Below are positions 1 through 7,415 of a DNA stretch of 64,000 nt, in pieces. Both the position numbers and the translations under genes were made by a program. The DNA is from an uncultured Prevotella sp. GTDB taxonomy: Bacteria > Bacteroidota > Bacteroidia > Bacteroidales > Bacteroidaceae. How positions within the stretch are numbered: position 1 is the stretch's first letter; each line of letters opens with the position of its first letter. Under the pieces are notes generated by a model. It did no database searches and was not told where the DNA came from. It worked only from the letters and a program-made list of their open reading frames with translations. The DNA lies in the NCBI GenBank assembly GCA_944319935.1, contig CALUFM010000028.1:1-64000 (forward strand), given 5' to 3'.

Positions 1-259
1 CTCTTCCTTTTCTCGGTTCATCAGGTGCTTTCCGGAAACCATACCCTAACTTGCCAAACTGTTCTTTGAACCATTCTCCAATCGGCTGCCTGTTTATGGT
101 CAGTACCAGCTTCTCGTCATCGGTCGGATTCTTTTCCACCTTGAAAATATCATTCTTGATATCAAACTTCCGTCTGTGTTCTTCGGAATAAATCCTGCCG
201 TTACACCTGATAGCCTCTTTCTTTGTCAGAAGGCTGTGCCCTACGGCGGCATACGACAT
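1..259 (-). CDS. Unrecognised protein, cut by the left edge
   Basis: An open minus-strand frame runs off the left edge of the window. From the ATG at 259 it gives at least 86 residues beginning MSYAAVGHSLLTKKEAIRCN, with a later segment INRQPIGEWFKEQFGKLGYG. The mix of charged and aromatic residues looks like real protein. The frame also stays open upstream of this ATG, so the true start may lie further right. I do not recognise the family; an accessory protein of a mobile element is a guess based on the G+C-rich context and the divergent fimbrial operon next to it. The ATG lies inside a hairpin (244-287), which could be an operator or part of the coding sequence. Confidence 0.4.
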   Translation of the reverse strand, partial: MSYAAVGHSLLTKKEAIRCNGRIYSEEHRRKFDIKNDIFKVEKNPTDDEKLVLTINRQPIGEWFKEQFGKLGYGFRKAPDEPRKGR

Positions 260-287
260 GGAAACCAACCATGCCTGTATGCCGCCG
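244..287. repeat. Two-tier inverted repeat before the fimbrial operon
   Basis: The 11-bp arms CGGCGGCATAC (244-254) and its exact complement (277-287) enclose a second pair, CATGG (257-261) and CCATG (269-273). The repeat lies between the leftward partial gene and the rightward fimbrial operon. No T-tract follows, so a regulatory or structural role is as likely as termination. Confidence 0.5.
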
Positions 288-323
288 CACCTTTTCGTAT
301 AACCCAAATATGAATGTAACAAT

Positions 324-1457
324 ATGACGAGATTCAGAAAATACCTATTAGTCGCGCTTTCCGCGTTGCTCTTCCTTCTACCGCTGCCTCTGTCGGCACA
401 GGAGAAGGGCGATACGGTCTACACCTTCCGCTTCGTCTCTGACCGGGATATGTTCTATGTCCCGTACAGCGGCAATGACACAGAGCTGGCCCGACTGGAG
501 GAGTGTATCGGGAATCACAGAACGGATATCCTCGACGGCAAGCTGCCGCTCTATGTGGACGGTTACAGCACGGCAGGACAGGACGAGGCGGAAAATCTCG
601 CCATGTCGAAGATCCGCTCCAACCGCGTGAAATCAGAGCTGATTGTGCGGCAGCAACTGACCGAGGAGTGCTTCATCACGAAGAACCATTCCGGAAGCGG
701 AGACTATGTGACCGTGCGGATAGTCATCCCTGCTGAGAAGGACGAGGCAGAGGAAGCGAGGCTGGCCGCCGAGCGTGCCGAACAGGAAAGAGCGGCTGCG
801 GAACAAGCCAAGCAGCAACAGTTGGAACAACAGAAACAGGAGCAGGAAAGCATAGCGCGTGAGAAAGAACAGGCCCGTCTTGCCGCAGAGCAGGCTAAGG
901 CCGACAGCCTTGCGGCGGAGCAAGCGAAAGCAGAGGCGGAACGCCTGTCTGCCGTGAAAGCCGAAGATGCGGACAGCTACACCCTTTCCCTGCGTGCCAA
1001 CCTGCTGCGCTGGGCCACGCTCACGCCCGACCTTGGCATCGAATGGCGCATCAGTCCGTCCGTGGGCATTATGGTGAACGGCTCGTGGACCTCGTGGACA
1101 TGGAATGACAACGCCCGCCGCTACGCCCTCTGGGAAGTAATGCCGGAAGTGCGCTGGTATCTGGGTGAGAAGAAAGCCTGGTATGTGGGCGCGATGTTCA
1201 AGGCCGGACAGTTCAACTACAAGTTCTCCGGAACTGGCAGGCAGGGCGACCTTCTGGGCGGCGGCATCACGGGCGGCTACCAGTTGCGGCTGAATAAGGC
1301 ATTGGCACTTGACTTCACCCTCGGACTGGGCTACCTGAACGCCGATACGGAGAAATACGATGTCATCGACGGCGTGCGGGTGCGAAGCGGCAACGAGACG
1401 AAACACTGGATCGGCCCGATTAACGCCGGCATGACATTGGTATGGAAGATATTCTAA
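324..1457 (+). CDS. DUF3575 outer-membrane protein with OmpA-like N-terminal part and coiled coil
   Basis: This 377-residue protein is probably exported and tied to assembly or anchoring of the fimbriae encoded downstream; that role is inferred from position only. Residues 1-25 form a signal peptide ending LSAQ. Residues about 30-140 resemble an OmpA-like fold (YVDGYSTAGQDEAENLAMSK). Residues about 138-210 are a Glu/Ala/Gln-rich coiled coil with repeated AEQAKA units. The C-terminal part from LSLRANLLRWATLTPDLGIE to the final WKIF matches DUF3575, a family of predicted beta-barrels that often leads Bacteroidales fimbrillin operons. The stop is 16 bp before the next gene, suggesting one transcript. 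Its G+C-rich codon use differs from the housekeeping genes to the right. Confidence 0.85.
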   Translation: MTRFRKYLLVALSALLFLLPLPLSAQEKGDTVYTFRFVSDRDMFYVPYSGNDTELARLEECIGNHRTDILDGKLPLYVDGYSTAGQDEAENLAMSKIRSNRVKSELIVRQQLTEECFITKNHSGSGDYVTVRIVIPAEKDEAEEARLAAERAEQERAAAEQAKQQQLEQQKQEQESIAREKEQARLAAEQAKADSLAAEQAKAEAERLSAVKAEDADSYTLSLRANLLRWATLTPDLGIEWRISPSVGIMVNGSWTSWTWNDNARRYALWEVMPEVRWYLGEKKAWYVGAMFKAGQFNYKFSGTGRQGDLLGGGITGGYQLRLNKALALDFTLGLGYLNADTEKYDVIDGVRVRSGNETKHWIGPINAGMTLVWKIF

Positions 1458-1473
1458 CACGGAGGAATCGAAT

Positions 1474-2346
1474 ATGAAAGCAAGACAATATATAAATATG
1501 ATGGGAATGACAGCCGCCGTGCTGCTCTCTTCCTGCGTGAAGGACGAACTGTACGACACGCCCCATCCGGACACCGGTAAGATCACCGTCACCGCCGACT
1601 GGACTGACCGGGGCGACGGTGTGGACATCCCTGCGGAGTGGACGGTGACGATGGGCAACTATACCGGCACGGAGAGCGGAGAGACCCATGCGCCGGATTA
1701 CCTCTTCGAGCCGGGCAACTACACCCTTGTGGCGTACAATACCCCCGAAAACATCATCGTCAGCGGCACCACCGCTACGGTAGCCCCTGAAACAGGCAAC
1801 GGAACATACATCAGCCATGCCCCCGGCTGGCTCTTCACTTCCGTGCAGGAGGTAAGCGTCGAGGCCGACACCGACTATGAGCTGACGGCGGCCATGCACC
1901 AGCAGGTGCGCCAACTCACCCTCGTCATCGAGCCTACGGGCGATGCGGCTGACAGGATAGAGAGCATCGAGGGCAGCCTGAGCGGAGCGGCAGGCACGCT
2001 GGATTTCGCCACCGGAGCCACCGGAGCAGCCTTCGATGTCACACTGCATTTCACCAAGCTTACCGAAGGCAGTGATGCCGGCAAGTGGTCCGCCACCATC
2101 CGGCTTCTGGGTATCACTGGAAACACACAGACACTGACCGCCACGCTGACATACTCTGACGGCAACCCGTCAGACACGAGCCTTGAGAGCGACCTCACGG
2201 CAGTCCTCGCGGACTTCAACGCCGACAAGACCGTTCCACTCACCCTCGGCGGCACCATAGCCGAAACCCCGACGGAAGCCGGAGTGGAAGCCGGCATCAT
2301 GGATTGGGAGAAGATTGACGGCGGCGGAGTGGACGCCGAGATGTAA
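1474..2346 (+). CDS. FimB/Mfa2-family fimbrial lipoprotein
   Basis: A 290-residue lipoprotein of the family that anchors or caps Bacteroidales fimbriae in the outer membrane. The N-terminus has a hydrophobic segment and lipobox LLSSC, with Cys at about residue 21. The following KDELYDTPHPDTGKITVTAD is a hallmark stretch of FimB/Mfa2-like proteins (PF08842 or the related DUF5119). Beta-rich sequence with YLFEPGNYTLVAYN continues to the C-terminus. In Porphyromonas, Mfa2 anchors the fibre and limits its length; the same role here is inference. It lies 16 bp after the DUF3575 gene and 34 bp before the first fimbrillin gene. Confidence 0.85.
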   Translation: MKARQYINMMGMTAAVLLSSCVKDELYDTPHPDTGKITVTADWTDRGDGVDIPAEWTVTMGNYTGTESGETHAPDYLFEPGNYTLVAYNTPENIIVSGTTATVAPETGNGTYISHAPGWLFTSVQEVSVEADTDYELTAAMHQQVRQLTLVIEPTGDAADRIESIEGSLSGAAGTLDFATGATGAAFDVTLHFTKLTEGSDAGKWSATIRLLGITGNTQTLTATLTYSDGNPSDTSLESDLTAVLADFNADKTVPLTLGGTIAETPTEAGVEAGIMDWEKIDGGGVDAEM

Positions 2347-2380
2347 GTAAATGAAGCACTAATAATTAATACGTAAGGAT

Positions 2381-3256
2381 ATGAATAACAAGTTTTTTGC
2401 ACTCGCAGCGCTTGCCCTCAGCCTGGCAGCCTGCACCAACGACAACGAAGTGATGGACAACGGCCCCGTAGCCGCAGTGATTAACGCCGAAATCTCGGAT
2501 GCCACGGCCACCCGCGCCAGCGGAACACAGTGGGACAACGGTGATGCCATCGGCATTACCGGCGGAATATATACAGACATCCGCTATGTATATTCCAATG
2601 GCTCGTGGACGGTAGATGAAGCATCAGATCCCATCTTTTTCCAGACCCCGGATGAGGTGAACTTTACCGCATACTATCCGCAAGGGGCTGAAACGGCCGA
2701 CATCACCATTACAGCCGAGCAACAAAGCACTGTACCTGATGAGCAGACCGGTTTCACCCCGCAGTCGCAGATAGACTTCCTCTATGGCACGGGCACGGGC
2801 GGTGTAAGAACGGGCGGTAAGGTCGATTTCAGTTTCACACACCGCATGAGCCGTCTGGTGCTGAATTTCATAGCCGGAGCCGATGTTAAATTAGACGGTT
2901 TAAGCGAATACACCTTGTCAGGTCTGTCCATGACCGGCTCGTTCGACACCGCGACCGGAGAGGCCAAGGCAACGGGCACAGCCTCCGACCTTACAATGGA
3001 TGCCACAGGCATTACATCCTCTTCGCTCATCCTATTTCCACAAGCGGTTACTGAAGCAAAGCTCAAGGTGGTATTGGGAGGCCAGAACTACACGGCTACA
3101 CTGACATTCCCCCAAGCAAACGCTGTGCAAGGGCTGGAAAGCGGCCATTCGTACACGTACAACGTGACGATAAAAAAGGACGTGTTGATTGTATCCAAAG
3201 CTGATATTAATAAATGGGGAGAAGGCGGGGTATTCGATATAGATGCCGAACAATAA
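2381..3256 (+). CDS. Fimbrillin-family lipoprotein, first of three
   Basis: A 291-residue predicted fimbrial subunit (Mfa_like_1/fimbrillin family). The lipobox is LAAC, with Cys at about residue 18. The mature N-terminal region carries DATATRASGTQWDNGDAIGI: an Arg-containing TATR segment followed by the W..GD.IGI pattern that opens fimbrillin domains. In Porphyromonas such pro-lipoproteins are lipidated, exported and then cut after Arg so that a donor strand can polymerise; that this happens here is inferred. The late segment VQGLESGHSYTYNVTIKKD is the usual final-strand motif of the family. The C-terminus (WGEGGVFDIDAEQ) is typical of a stalk or accessory subunit. Confidence 0.85.
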   Translation: MNNKFFALAALALSLAACTNDNEVMDNGPVAAVINAEISDATATRASGTQWDNGDAIGITGGIYTDIRYVYSNGSWTVDEASDPIFFQTPDEVNFTAYYPQGAETADITITAEQQSTVPDEQTGFTPQSQIDFLYGTGTGGVRTGGKVDFSFTHRMSRLVLNFIAGADVKLDGLSEYTLSGLSMTGSFDTATGEAKATGTASDLTMDATGITSSSLILFPQAVTEAKLKVVLGGQNYTATLTFPQANAVQGLESGHSYTYNVTIKKDVLIVSKADINKWGEGGVFDIDAEQ

Positions 3257-3367
3257 ACAACAGCCATCCCGTGCGGCAGCGCAAGCACGGAGATACACCT
3301 AAATAAAATAGGGTGCATCGGGAGGCATCGCAGCCTCCGGTGGCACGAACATTAAAAAAAACAAGAA

Positions 3368-4315
3368 ATGATGAAGACGATGAAACATATCCCATGGATG
3401 CTGCTGGCGGTACTTGCCTTCGCCACTGCCTGCACGCAAGACGAACTGACGGACAACCCGTCCGCCATGTCGCAGACGCTGGAAATAGCTTCGGCAACCA
3501 TCGCCCGTGCCGAAGGCGATGAGGCAACGACAACAAATGCAGGTACCGGAACCGTGGACGGCAATTGGGTGGAAGGGGACGAGATTACGGTTTTGTTTCA
3601 AGACTTATATGCTACAAAGGCGACCTACACGTATACCAATGGCGGTTTCACTTCTTATAATCCGATTGACTGCAACGGACAAACGGCATATGCCCAAGCG
3701 TGGACAAATTATGGTGTTACACCAAACTTGTATAATGGTGCACTTGGTCAGTGGAAAGTAGAAACAGACCAAAGCGGGATAGGCTACCGCCAGAGCGATT
3801 TCCTGAATGCAGGAACACAGAGTCATGTAGGAGCAGGCACTCCGGCTAATTTTACTTTCTATCATCAGACGGCAAAAATCGTAGTGCATGTCCGTAACAG
3901 CGGCATCGTGGCAGGAAAGACCGAACTTAGCATGAAAGTAGGCAATGACAACATCTACATCGATGGGGAATTGGTCTCTCAAGTGAATAACGTATTTATT
4001 TGGACTTCGGGCGAAACCAAAGGCACGATTACCCCTTATACCCTTGGGCAAAAGTCAATGAGCGACGAAAACACCTCCCTCGTCAGCTTCGGTGCCCTTG
4101 TCATTCCGCAGACCATAAGCGAAGGGCAGACACTTTTCACCTTCACGGTCGACGGGCAGACATATACCTACACTGTTCCTGCCGGCGGCATCACATGGGA
4201 AGGCGGAAAGGAATATACATACAATGTGACGATAGGTTATGAGTTTAAGGTGGATGCAGAACAAAGCACCGACTGGAATGAAGGCAACAGCGGCTCCGGC
4301 TCCGTAGTCCTTTAA
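3368..4315 (+). CDS. Fimbrillin-family lipoprotein, second of three
   Basis: A 315-residue predicted fimbrial subunit. Two adjacent Met codons (3368, 3371) could both start it. The lipobox is FATAC followed by TQDELTDN. A short linker contains ATIARAEGDE, a possible Arg cleavage site, followed by WVEGDEITVLF, the fimbrillin opening motif. The late region VPAGGITWEGGKEYTYNVTI matches the family's conserved final strand. The C-terminus STDWNEGNSGSGSVVL is short and polar. It follows the first fimbrillin gene by 111 bp, the longest gap in this operon, so a separate promoter or processing site there is possible. Which subunit forms the stalk cannot be told from sequence. Confidence 0.85.
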   Translation: MMKTMKHIPWMLLAVLAFATACTQDELTDNPSAMSQTLEIASATIARAEGDEATTTNAGTGTVDGNWVEGDEITVLFQDLYATKATYTYTNGGFTSYNPIDCNGQTAYAQAWTNYGVTPNLYNGALGQWKVETDQSGIGYRQSDFLNAGTQSHVGAGTPANFTFYHQTAKIVVHVRNSGIVAGKTELSMKVGNDNIYIDGELVSQVNNVFIWTSGETKGTITPYTLGQKSMSDENTSLVSFGALVIPQTISEGQTLFTFTVDGQTYTYTVPAGGITWEGGKEYTYNVTIGYEFKVDAEQSTDWNEGNSGSGSVVL

Positions 4316-4341
4316 CATAGAACGAATAAATAACAGACAAG

Positions 4342-6009
4342 ATGAAAAGATACAGAACATTTACAGTAATAGGCCTGATGGCGGCACTACTGCTCTCCGC
4401 CTGTTCGCAAGATGAACTGGCAGAGAATAGTACGGCTTTGCCCGAAGGCGAATATCCGTTGCAGATAGGCAGCGTCACGCTCACTGCGGAGGTGAGCGAA
4501 CAGCCGTGGACGCGGGTCAGTGAAAGCCCAGCAGACGGGATGAGCAGCGTATGGGAAGGCAACGAACAGATAGGCGTACAGATAGGACGCGGACAACCGG
4601 GCATCTACACCGTGCAGGCCGATGGCAGCGTAGATGCCGTCAATCCCGTCTATTGGACAAGCACCGCACTCACCTATGTCACCGCTTGGTATCCTGTGGA
4701 AGAGACTGTGAACCTGCGAGACCAATCCGACAGGCTGGCCTACGTGCTGAATGCCACTCAGGACTATGTCACCTACGAGCAATCCGTCACCCTCAACTTC
4801 ACCCACAAGCTTGCCAAAGTGCGCGTGTTGCTGGACGGCTCACAAGCAGAAGACGTGACGAATGTGGAAGTGTACAACTACACTAAATGCAAGCACATAT
4901 TAGGCACGGTTGTCACTTCTGACACTGAAAAAGGCTGGATAAAGATGAAGAAACAGACCTTCGCCAACGACACCGAGTGCTGGGAGGCCAACGTGGTGCC
5001 CGGCGAGGTCATCAGCCAAATAAAGGTGAATAACACCGAGGCCACCCTTACCAAGCCCCTCACCCCGAAAGTGGCGGCACTCAATACTATAGACCTGACG
5101 GTGGGTGAAAATCAAATATTTGGCGGTGAAACCATCACCAAGCCGGGTGAATATATTGTAAAAGGTACTGTTACCGAAAGCATTACTTTAGACAGTGAGG
5201 ATATTACATTGATATTGGAAGGAGCAGACGTTAATACCAACGGCATAGCCATTAATATTGTGAGCGGTAATCCTACCCTGAAAATCCAAGGAACAGAAAA
5301 TGCTGTAAAATCCACCTCCTCCACGGCCATACACGTAGGGAGCGGATGCACCCTCACCATCGAGGGCGTGAACGGCAAGGCAGACAAACTGAAAGCTGAA
5401 GGCGGGAAAAATGATGGTACAATATCGGGGTCAGGCAATGCCGGAGCGGGCATCGGAAGCAGCAATGGCGGCAACATTGTGATACGAAATGTCACCATTG
5501 AGGCTAAAGGAAACACATATTCTCATATTTCTGGTCCCCAATACGGCGGAAGCGCAGCCATCGGTTCATCTGTACCGGGCTATTGTGGCGACATCACCAT
5601 TGACAATGCCACCATAACCGCCACCGGTGGATACAGGGCTGCGGCCATAGGCATGAGTGGATGTCTTTCTGACAGTTACTATCCTGACCTGAAAATCGAG
5701 AAAATACACATCAGCCACTCGGTCATAACAGCCCAAGGAGGAGACGGTGCTTCTGCTATCGGCCTTGCTTGGATGGAAGACCTATTCTTATCATCTGCGT
5801 ATGCCGGTGAAATCTATATTGAGACGGACGAGACCAGTACTGCCTTCTTAGGCAGGCTGACTTCATCCGGCAATTTCAAGATAGGAAAAGGAAAGCATTA
5901 TAGCGACCGCATGACCTTTTACAATCAAGATGGCAGCGGCACTTGGCCGGGCGTGACGCTGAAAGCAAGCGACGGCACACGGACCAGCCCTGACGGTATA
6001 GGGCAATGA
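4342..6009 (+). CDS. Fimbrillin-family lipoprotein with C-terminal beta-helix-like region (tip or adhesin candidate)
   Basis: A 555-residue lipoprotein about twice the size of the other two subunits. The lipobox is LLSAC followed by SQDELAEN. Residues about 45-255 are fimbrillin-like (VWEGNEQIGVQIG; LNFTHKLAKVRVLLDG). From about residue 258 the sequence changes to short repeated beta-strand units rich in Gly, Asn, Ile and Thr (ITLDSEDITLILEGADV; GNAGAGIGSSNGGNIVI; AAIGMSG), like a right-handed parallel beta-helix or the Cthe_2159-type carbohydrate-binding domain (PF14262). Being last in the operon and carrying an extra domain suggests a tip adhesin, perhaps binding glycans; this is inference. 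A terminator candidate follows at 6139. Confidence 0.8.
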   Translation: MKRYRTFTVIGLMAALLLSACSQDELAENSTALPEGEYPLQIGSVTLTAEVSEQPWTRVSESPADGMSSVWEGNEQIGVQIGRGQPGIYTVQADGSVDAVNPVYWTSTALTYVTAWYPVEETVNLRDQSDRLAYVLNATQDYVTYEQSVTLNFTHKLAKVRVLLDGSQAEDVTNVEVYNYTKCKHILGTVVTSDTEKGWIKMKKQTFANDTECWEANVVPGEVISQIKVNNTEATLTKPLTPKVAALNTIDLTVGENQIFGGETITKPGEYIVKGTVTESITLDSEDITLILEGADVNTNGIAINIVSGNPTLKIQGTENAVKSTSSTAIHVGSGCTLTIEGVNGKADKLKAEGGKNDGTISGSGNAGAGIGSSNGGNIVIRNVTIEAKGNTYSHISGPQYGGSAAIGSSVPGYCGDITIDNATITATGGYRAAAIGMSGCLSDSYYPDLKIEKIHISHSVITAQGGDGASAIGLAWMEDLFLSSAYAGEIYIETDETSTAFLGRLTSSGNFKIGKGKHYSDRMTFYNQDGSGTWPGVTLKASDGTRTSPDGIGQ

Positions 6010-6325
6010 GTAGAATCGCCCATCCCAGCGGATATGCCATCTGCCTGTCATTTGAATTTGCAAATCCGGCGGAAAAACACAGTCCCAGCCAGTGACTGCA
6101 AGACTGGCGGCCAAACAGGGATGACACTTCAAAAAATCCAGCGGCAATCTGCGTTTCTTATGCAAATTGCCGCTGTTGTTTCTCTAAATCTGGTCGTTCA
6201 CAAAACAATCCGGCAGTTTGTAAAACAGATTTTGCTGTAGCTTTCTCAAGTCTTTTGATTTGTAGATTAAAACTATGTTTGACTTATGAGAAAGACAGGC
6301 AAACGAGAGGAGAGAAAAGAAAGTG
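6010..6325. other. Intergenic stretch after the fimbrial operon
   Basis: I see no gene here. The stretch holds the operon terminator candidate (6139-6183) and, near 6240-6300, a loose inverted repeat built on CTTTCTCA and TGAGAAAG. Composition falls from the G+C-rich island toward the AT-rich background across it. Confidence 0.5.
6139..6183 (+). terminator. Terminator of the fimbrial operon
   Basis: The 10-bp arms CAGCGGCAAT (6139-6148) and ATTGCCGCTG (6166-6175) are exact complements and are followed by TTGTTTCT. The hairpin lies 130 bp after the last fimbrillin stop codon. Confidence 0.6.
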
Positions 6326-6711
6326 GGTTCATCCGCAAACCTTTTGTATGGTACATAAAAGTCTATCCTGTCCCCGAAGGGGGCAAACTCCGCTTAACCG
6401 CCGGTGGAGTGAGCGCAGCGAACGTAACCTGCGGTAAGTCGAAACTACTCCAACCGTCCCCGAAGGGGGCGAATGGCGTGTTGGGTTATGCGGTGGCGGG
6501 TTCTTACGGTTATGCGGTATGTCCGTATACCCCAATAACCGTATAACCTTAAACCTTACAACCGTAAATGCCGTTCGCCCTCTTTGAGGACGACATTGTT
6601 TGCGCATACATACCGCAAGTTCCGCTTCGCTCCACATGCGGCTAAGCAACGTTGGACGTCTTCGACGCCCTGCTACGCATTGTTGCCATCCAAAGGGTTT
6701 GCGGATGAACC
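6326..6711. repeat. 386-bp nested imperfect palindrome
   Basis: The outer arms, 6326-6351 and 6686-6711, are inverted repeats matching at 24 of 26 positions (core GGTTCATCCGCAAACC). Inside lie a looser pair (about 6399-6439 with 6608-6640), a 23-bp pair (6455-6477 with 6570-6592) and a central pair around ACGGTTAT and ATAACCGT near 6505-6545. The left half also carries GTCCCCGAAGGGGGC twice in direct orientation (6370-6384, 6456-6470). The whole unit could fold into one long hairpin or cruciform. I see no transposase, no convincing protein and no clear target duplication. It may be a non-autonomous mobile element or the edge of the island on its left. Confidence 0.7.
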
Positions 6712-6780
6712 TAAATAAGTCCTATACCGAACTGACGTTAAACCTCAGGCATGTGGAGACATTGGTCGGAAACAGTCAGA

Positions 6781-6830
6781 AAAAGAAAAACGCTAAACGG
6801 CTGATATTCAGTCATTTAGCGTTTTCTTTT
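6781..6830 (-). terminator. Terminator of the tRNA pair
   Basis: The arms AACGCTAAA (6789-6797) and TTTAGCGTT (6815-6823) pair. Read on the minus strand, the hairpin is followed by a T-rich tail, directly after the 3' end of tRNA-Glu. The other side is also T-rich, so it may work in both directions. Confidence 0.8.
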
Positions 6831-6831
6831 G

Positions 6832-6903
6832 TAGTGGATAGGGGAATCGAACCCCTATGCCAAGATTGAGAATCTTGTATCCTAACCGTTAGATGAATCC
6901 ACC
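6832..6903 (-). tRNA. tRNA-Glu (anticodon CTC)
   Basis: The minus-strand cloverleaf has acceptor arms GGTGGAT and ATCCACT, with a G-U first pair. The anticodon arm is CAAGA-TTCTCAA-TCTTG, placing CTC at the anticodon. The T arm is AGGGG-TTCGATT-CCCCT. The discriminator base is A; CCA is not encoded. It lies 34 nt downstream of tRNA-Ser in the same transcript and ends against the terminator. It reads GAG codons. Confidence 0.93.
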
Positions 6904-6937
6904 GTATGATTAATAATATATTCCATCAATACCTCTG

Positions 6938-7025
6938 CGGAAGCTGGGGGATTCGAACCCCCGGTACGATAAACTCGCACGGCAGTTTAGCAAACTGCTG
7001 GTTTCAGCCACTCACCCAAACTTCC
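6938..7025 (-). tRNA. tRNA-Ser (anticodon GCT)
   Basis: The minus-strand class II tRNA is 88 nt with a long variable arm. The acceptor arms are GGAAGTT and AGCTTCC (mostly paired), the anticodon arm is CAGTT-TGCTAAA-CTG with GCT in the loop, and the T arm is CGGGGG-TTCGAAT-CCCCC. CCA is not encoded. It is the first gene of the tRNA-Ser/tRNA-Glu transcript and reads AGC and AGT codons. Confidence 0.93.
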
Positions 7026-7069
7026 TTTCCGGTTTATTGTACCGAAGCATTCTCGCTCAAATGCGGTTG

Positions 7070-7101
7070 CAAAGGTAAGCATTTATTTCTATTCGTGCAA
7101 A
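7070..7101 (-). promoter_or_regulatory. Promoter of the tRNA-Ser/tRNA-Glu transcript
   Basis: On the minus strand, TTTG (7098-7101) is followed after exactly 20 bp by TACCTTTG (7070-7077), the Bacteroidota -33/-7 consensus. It lies about 45 bp upstream of the tRNA-Ser 5' end. Confidence 0.8.
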
Positions 7102-7257
7102 TATTTTGCAGTATATTTTTATGAAAAAGTGATTTTTGCTTGTTTTTTATTGTTTGTGGGTATATTTATCAAGTATAATGCGTGAAGTGGTGTGTGAAAA
7201 AATGCGTATCATGAAAAATATTGGATGGATTATTTTATTGATTGTGCTATGAGTAAA

Positions 7258-7345
7258 GTATAAGTCCGTCCTTTGGGGTTTGAAAATACTTTCGCATCAA
7301 CAAAATGATGATGTACTGTCCCCGAGAATAAGGACGGACTTATAC
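7258..7345. repeat. 88-bp element bounded by perfect 16-bp inverted repeats
   Basis: GTATAAGTCCGTCCTT (7258-7273) and its exact complement (7330-7345) enclose 56 bp. That interior holds a second complementary pair (GGGG near 7275 with CCCC near 7320) and a small TCATC/GATGA-type pair. It could be a structured RNA, a small mobile unit or a recombinase target. It sits directly beyond the terminator of the small-RNA candidate to its right. Confidence 0.6.
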
Positions 7346-7380
7346 AAAACAAAAATTGATTGTCTCACGACAACCAATCT
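7345..7380 (-). terminator. Intrinsic terminator, minus strand
   Basis: A 10-bp stem (7355-7364 with 7369-7378, one G-U pair) with loop GTGA is followed on the minus strand by TTTTTGTTTTG. It ends either the small-RNA candidate or the DUF3256 transcript. Confidence 0.75.
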
Positions 7381-7415
7381 TTTATTAACCTTAATAATCT
7401 AATACCATGAAAAAC
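7346..7415 (-). ncRNA. Candidate small RNA of about 70 nt
   Basis: On the minus strand, TACCTTTG (-7 type box, 7422-7429) is followed about 7 bp later by a short non-coding stretch. That stretch ends in a hairpin (ATTGGTTGTC at 7378-7369 pairing with GACAATCAAT at 7364-7355, loop GTGA) and the T-rich tail TTTTTGTTTT. Promoter box and intrinsic terminator thus delimit a transcript of about 70 nt. No clear -33 TTTG is visible at the right distance. The hairpin may instead only terminate the DUF3256 gene, whose stop is 100 bp upstream. Confidence 0.4.

Noticed and set aside
633..1658. 341-codon open frame on the minus strand across the DUF3575 gene
   Set aside because: It is a by-product of G+C-rich codons on the opposite strand. 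Its translation is low in structure and resembles no family, while the plus-strand frame has a signal peptide, coiled coil and recognisable domain.
6326..6711. CRISPR array
   Set aside because: The repeats are inverted and nested, not regularly spaced direct repeats, and no cas gene is present.
6832..6903. tRNA-Glu as a proven attachment site
   Set aside because: No duplicated tRNA 3' end is visible in the window, and the native-looking terminator still sits between the tRNA and the island. It remains only a possibility.
7258..7345. Phase-variable promoter between inverted repeats
   Set aside because: The interior has no -33/-7 pair with correct spacing and no invertase gene is near. I kept the repeat but not this interpretation.
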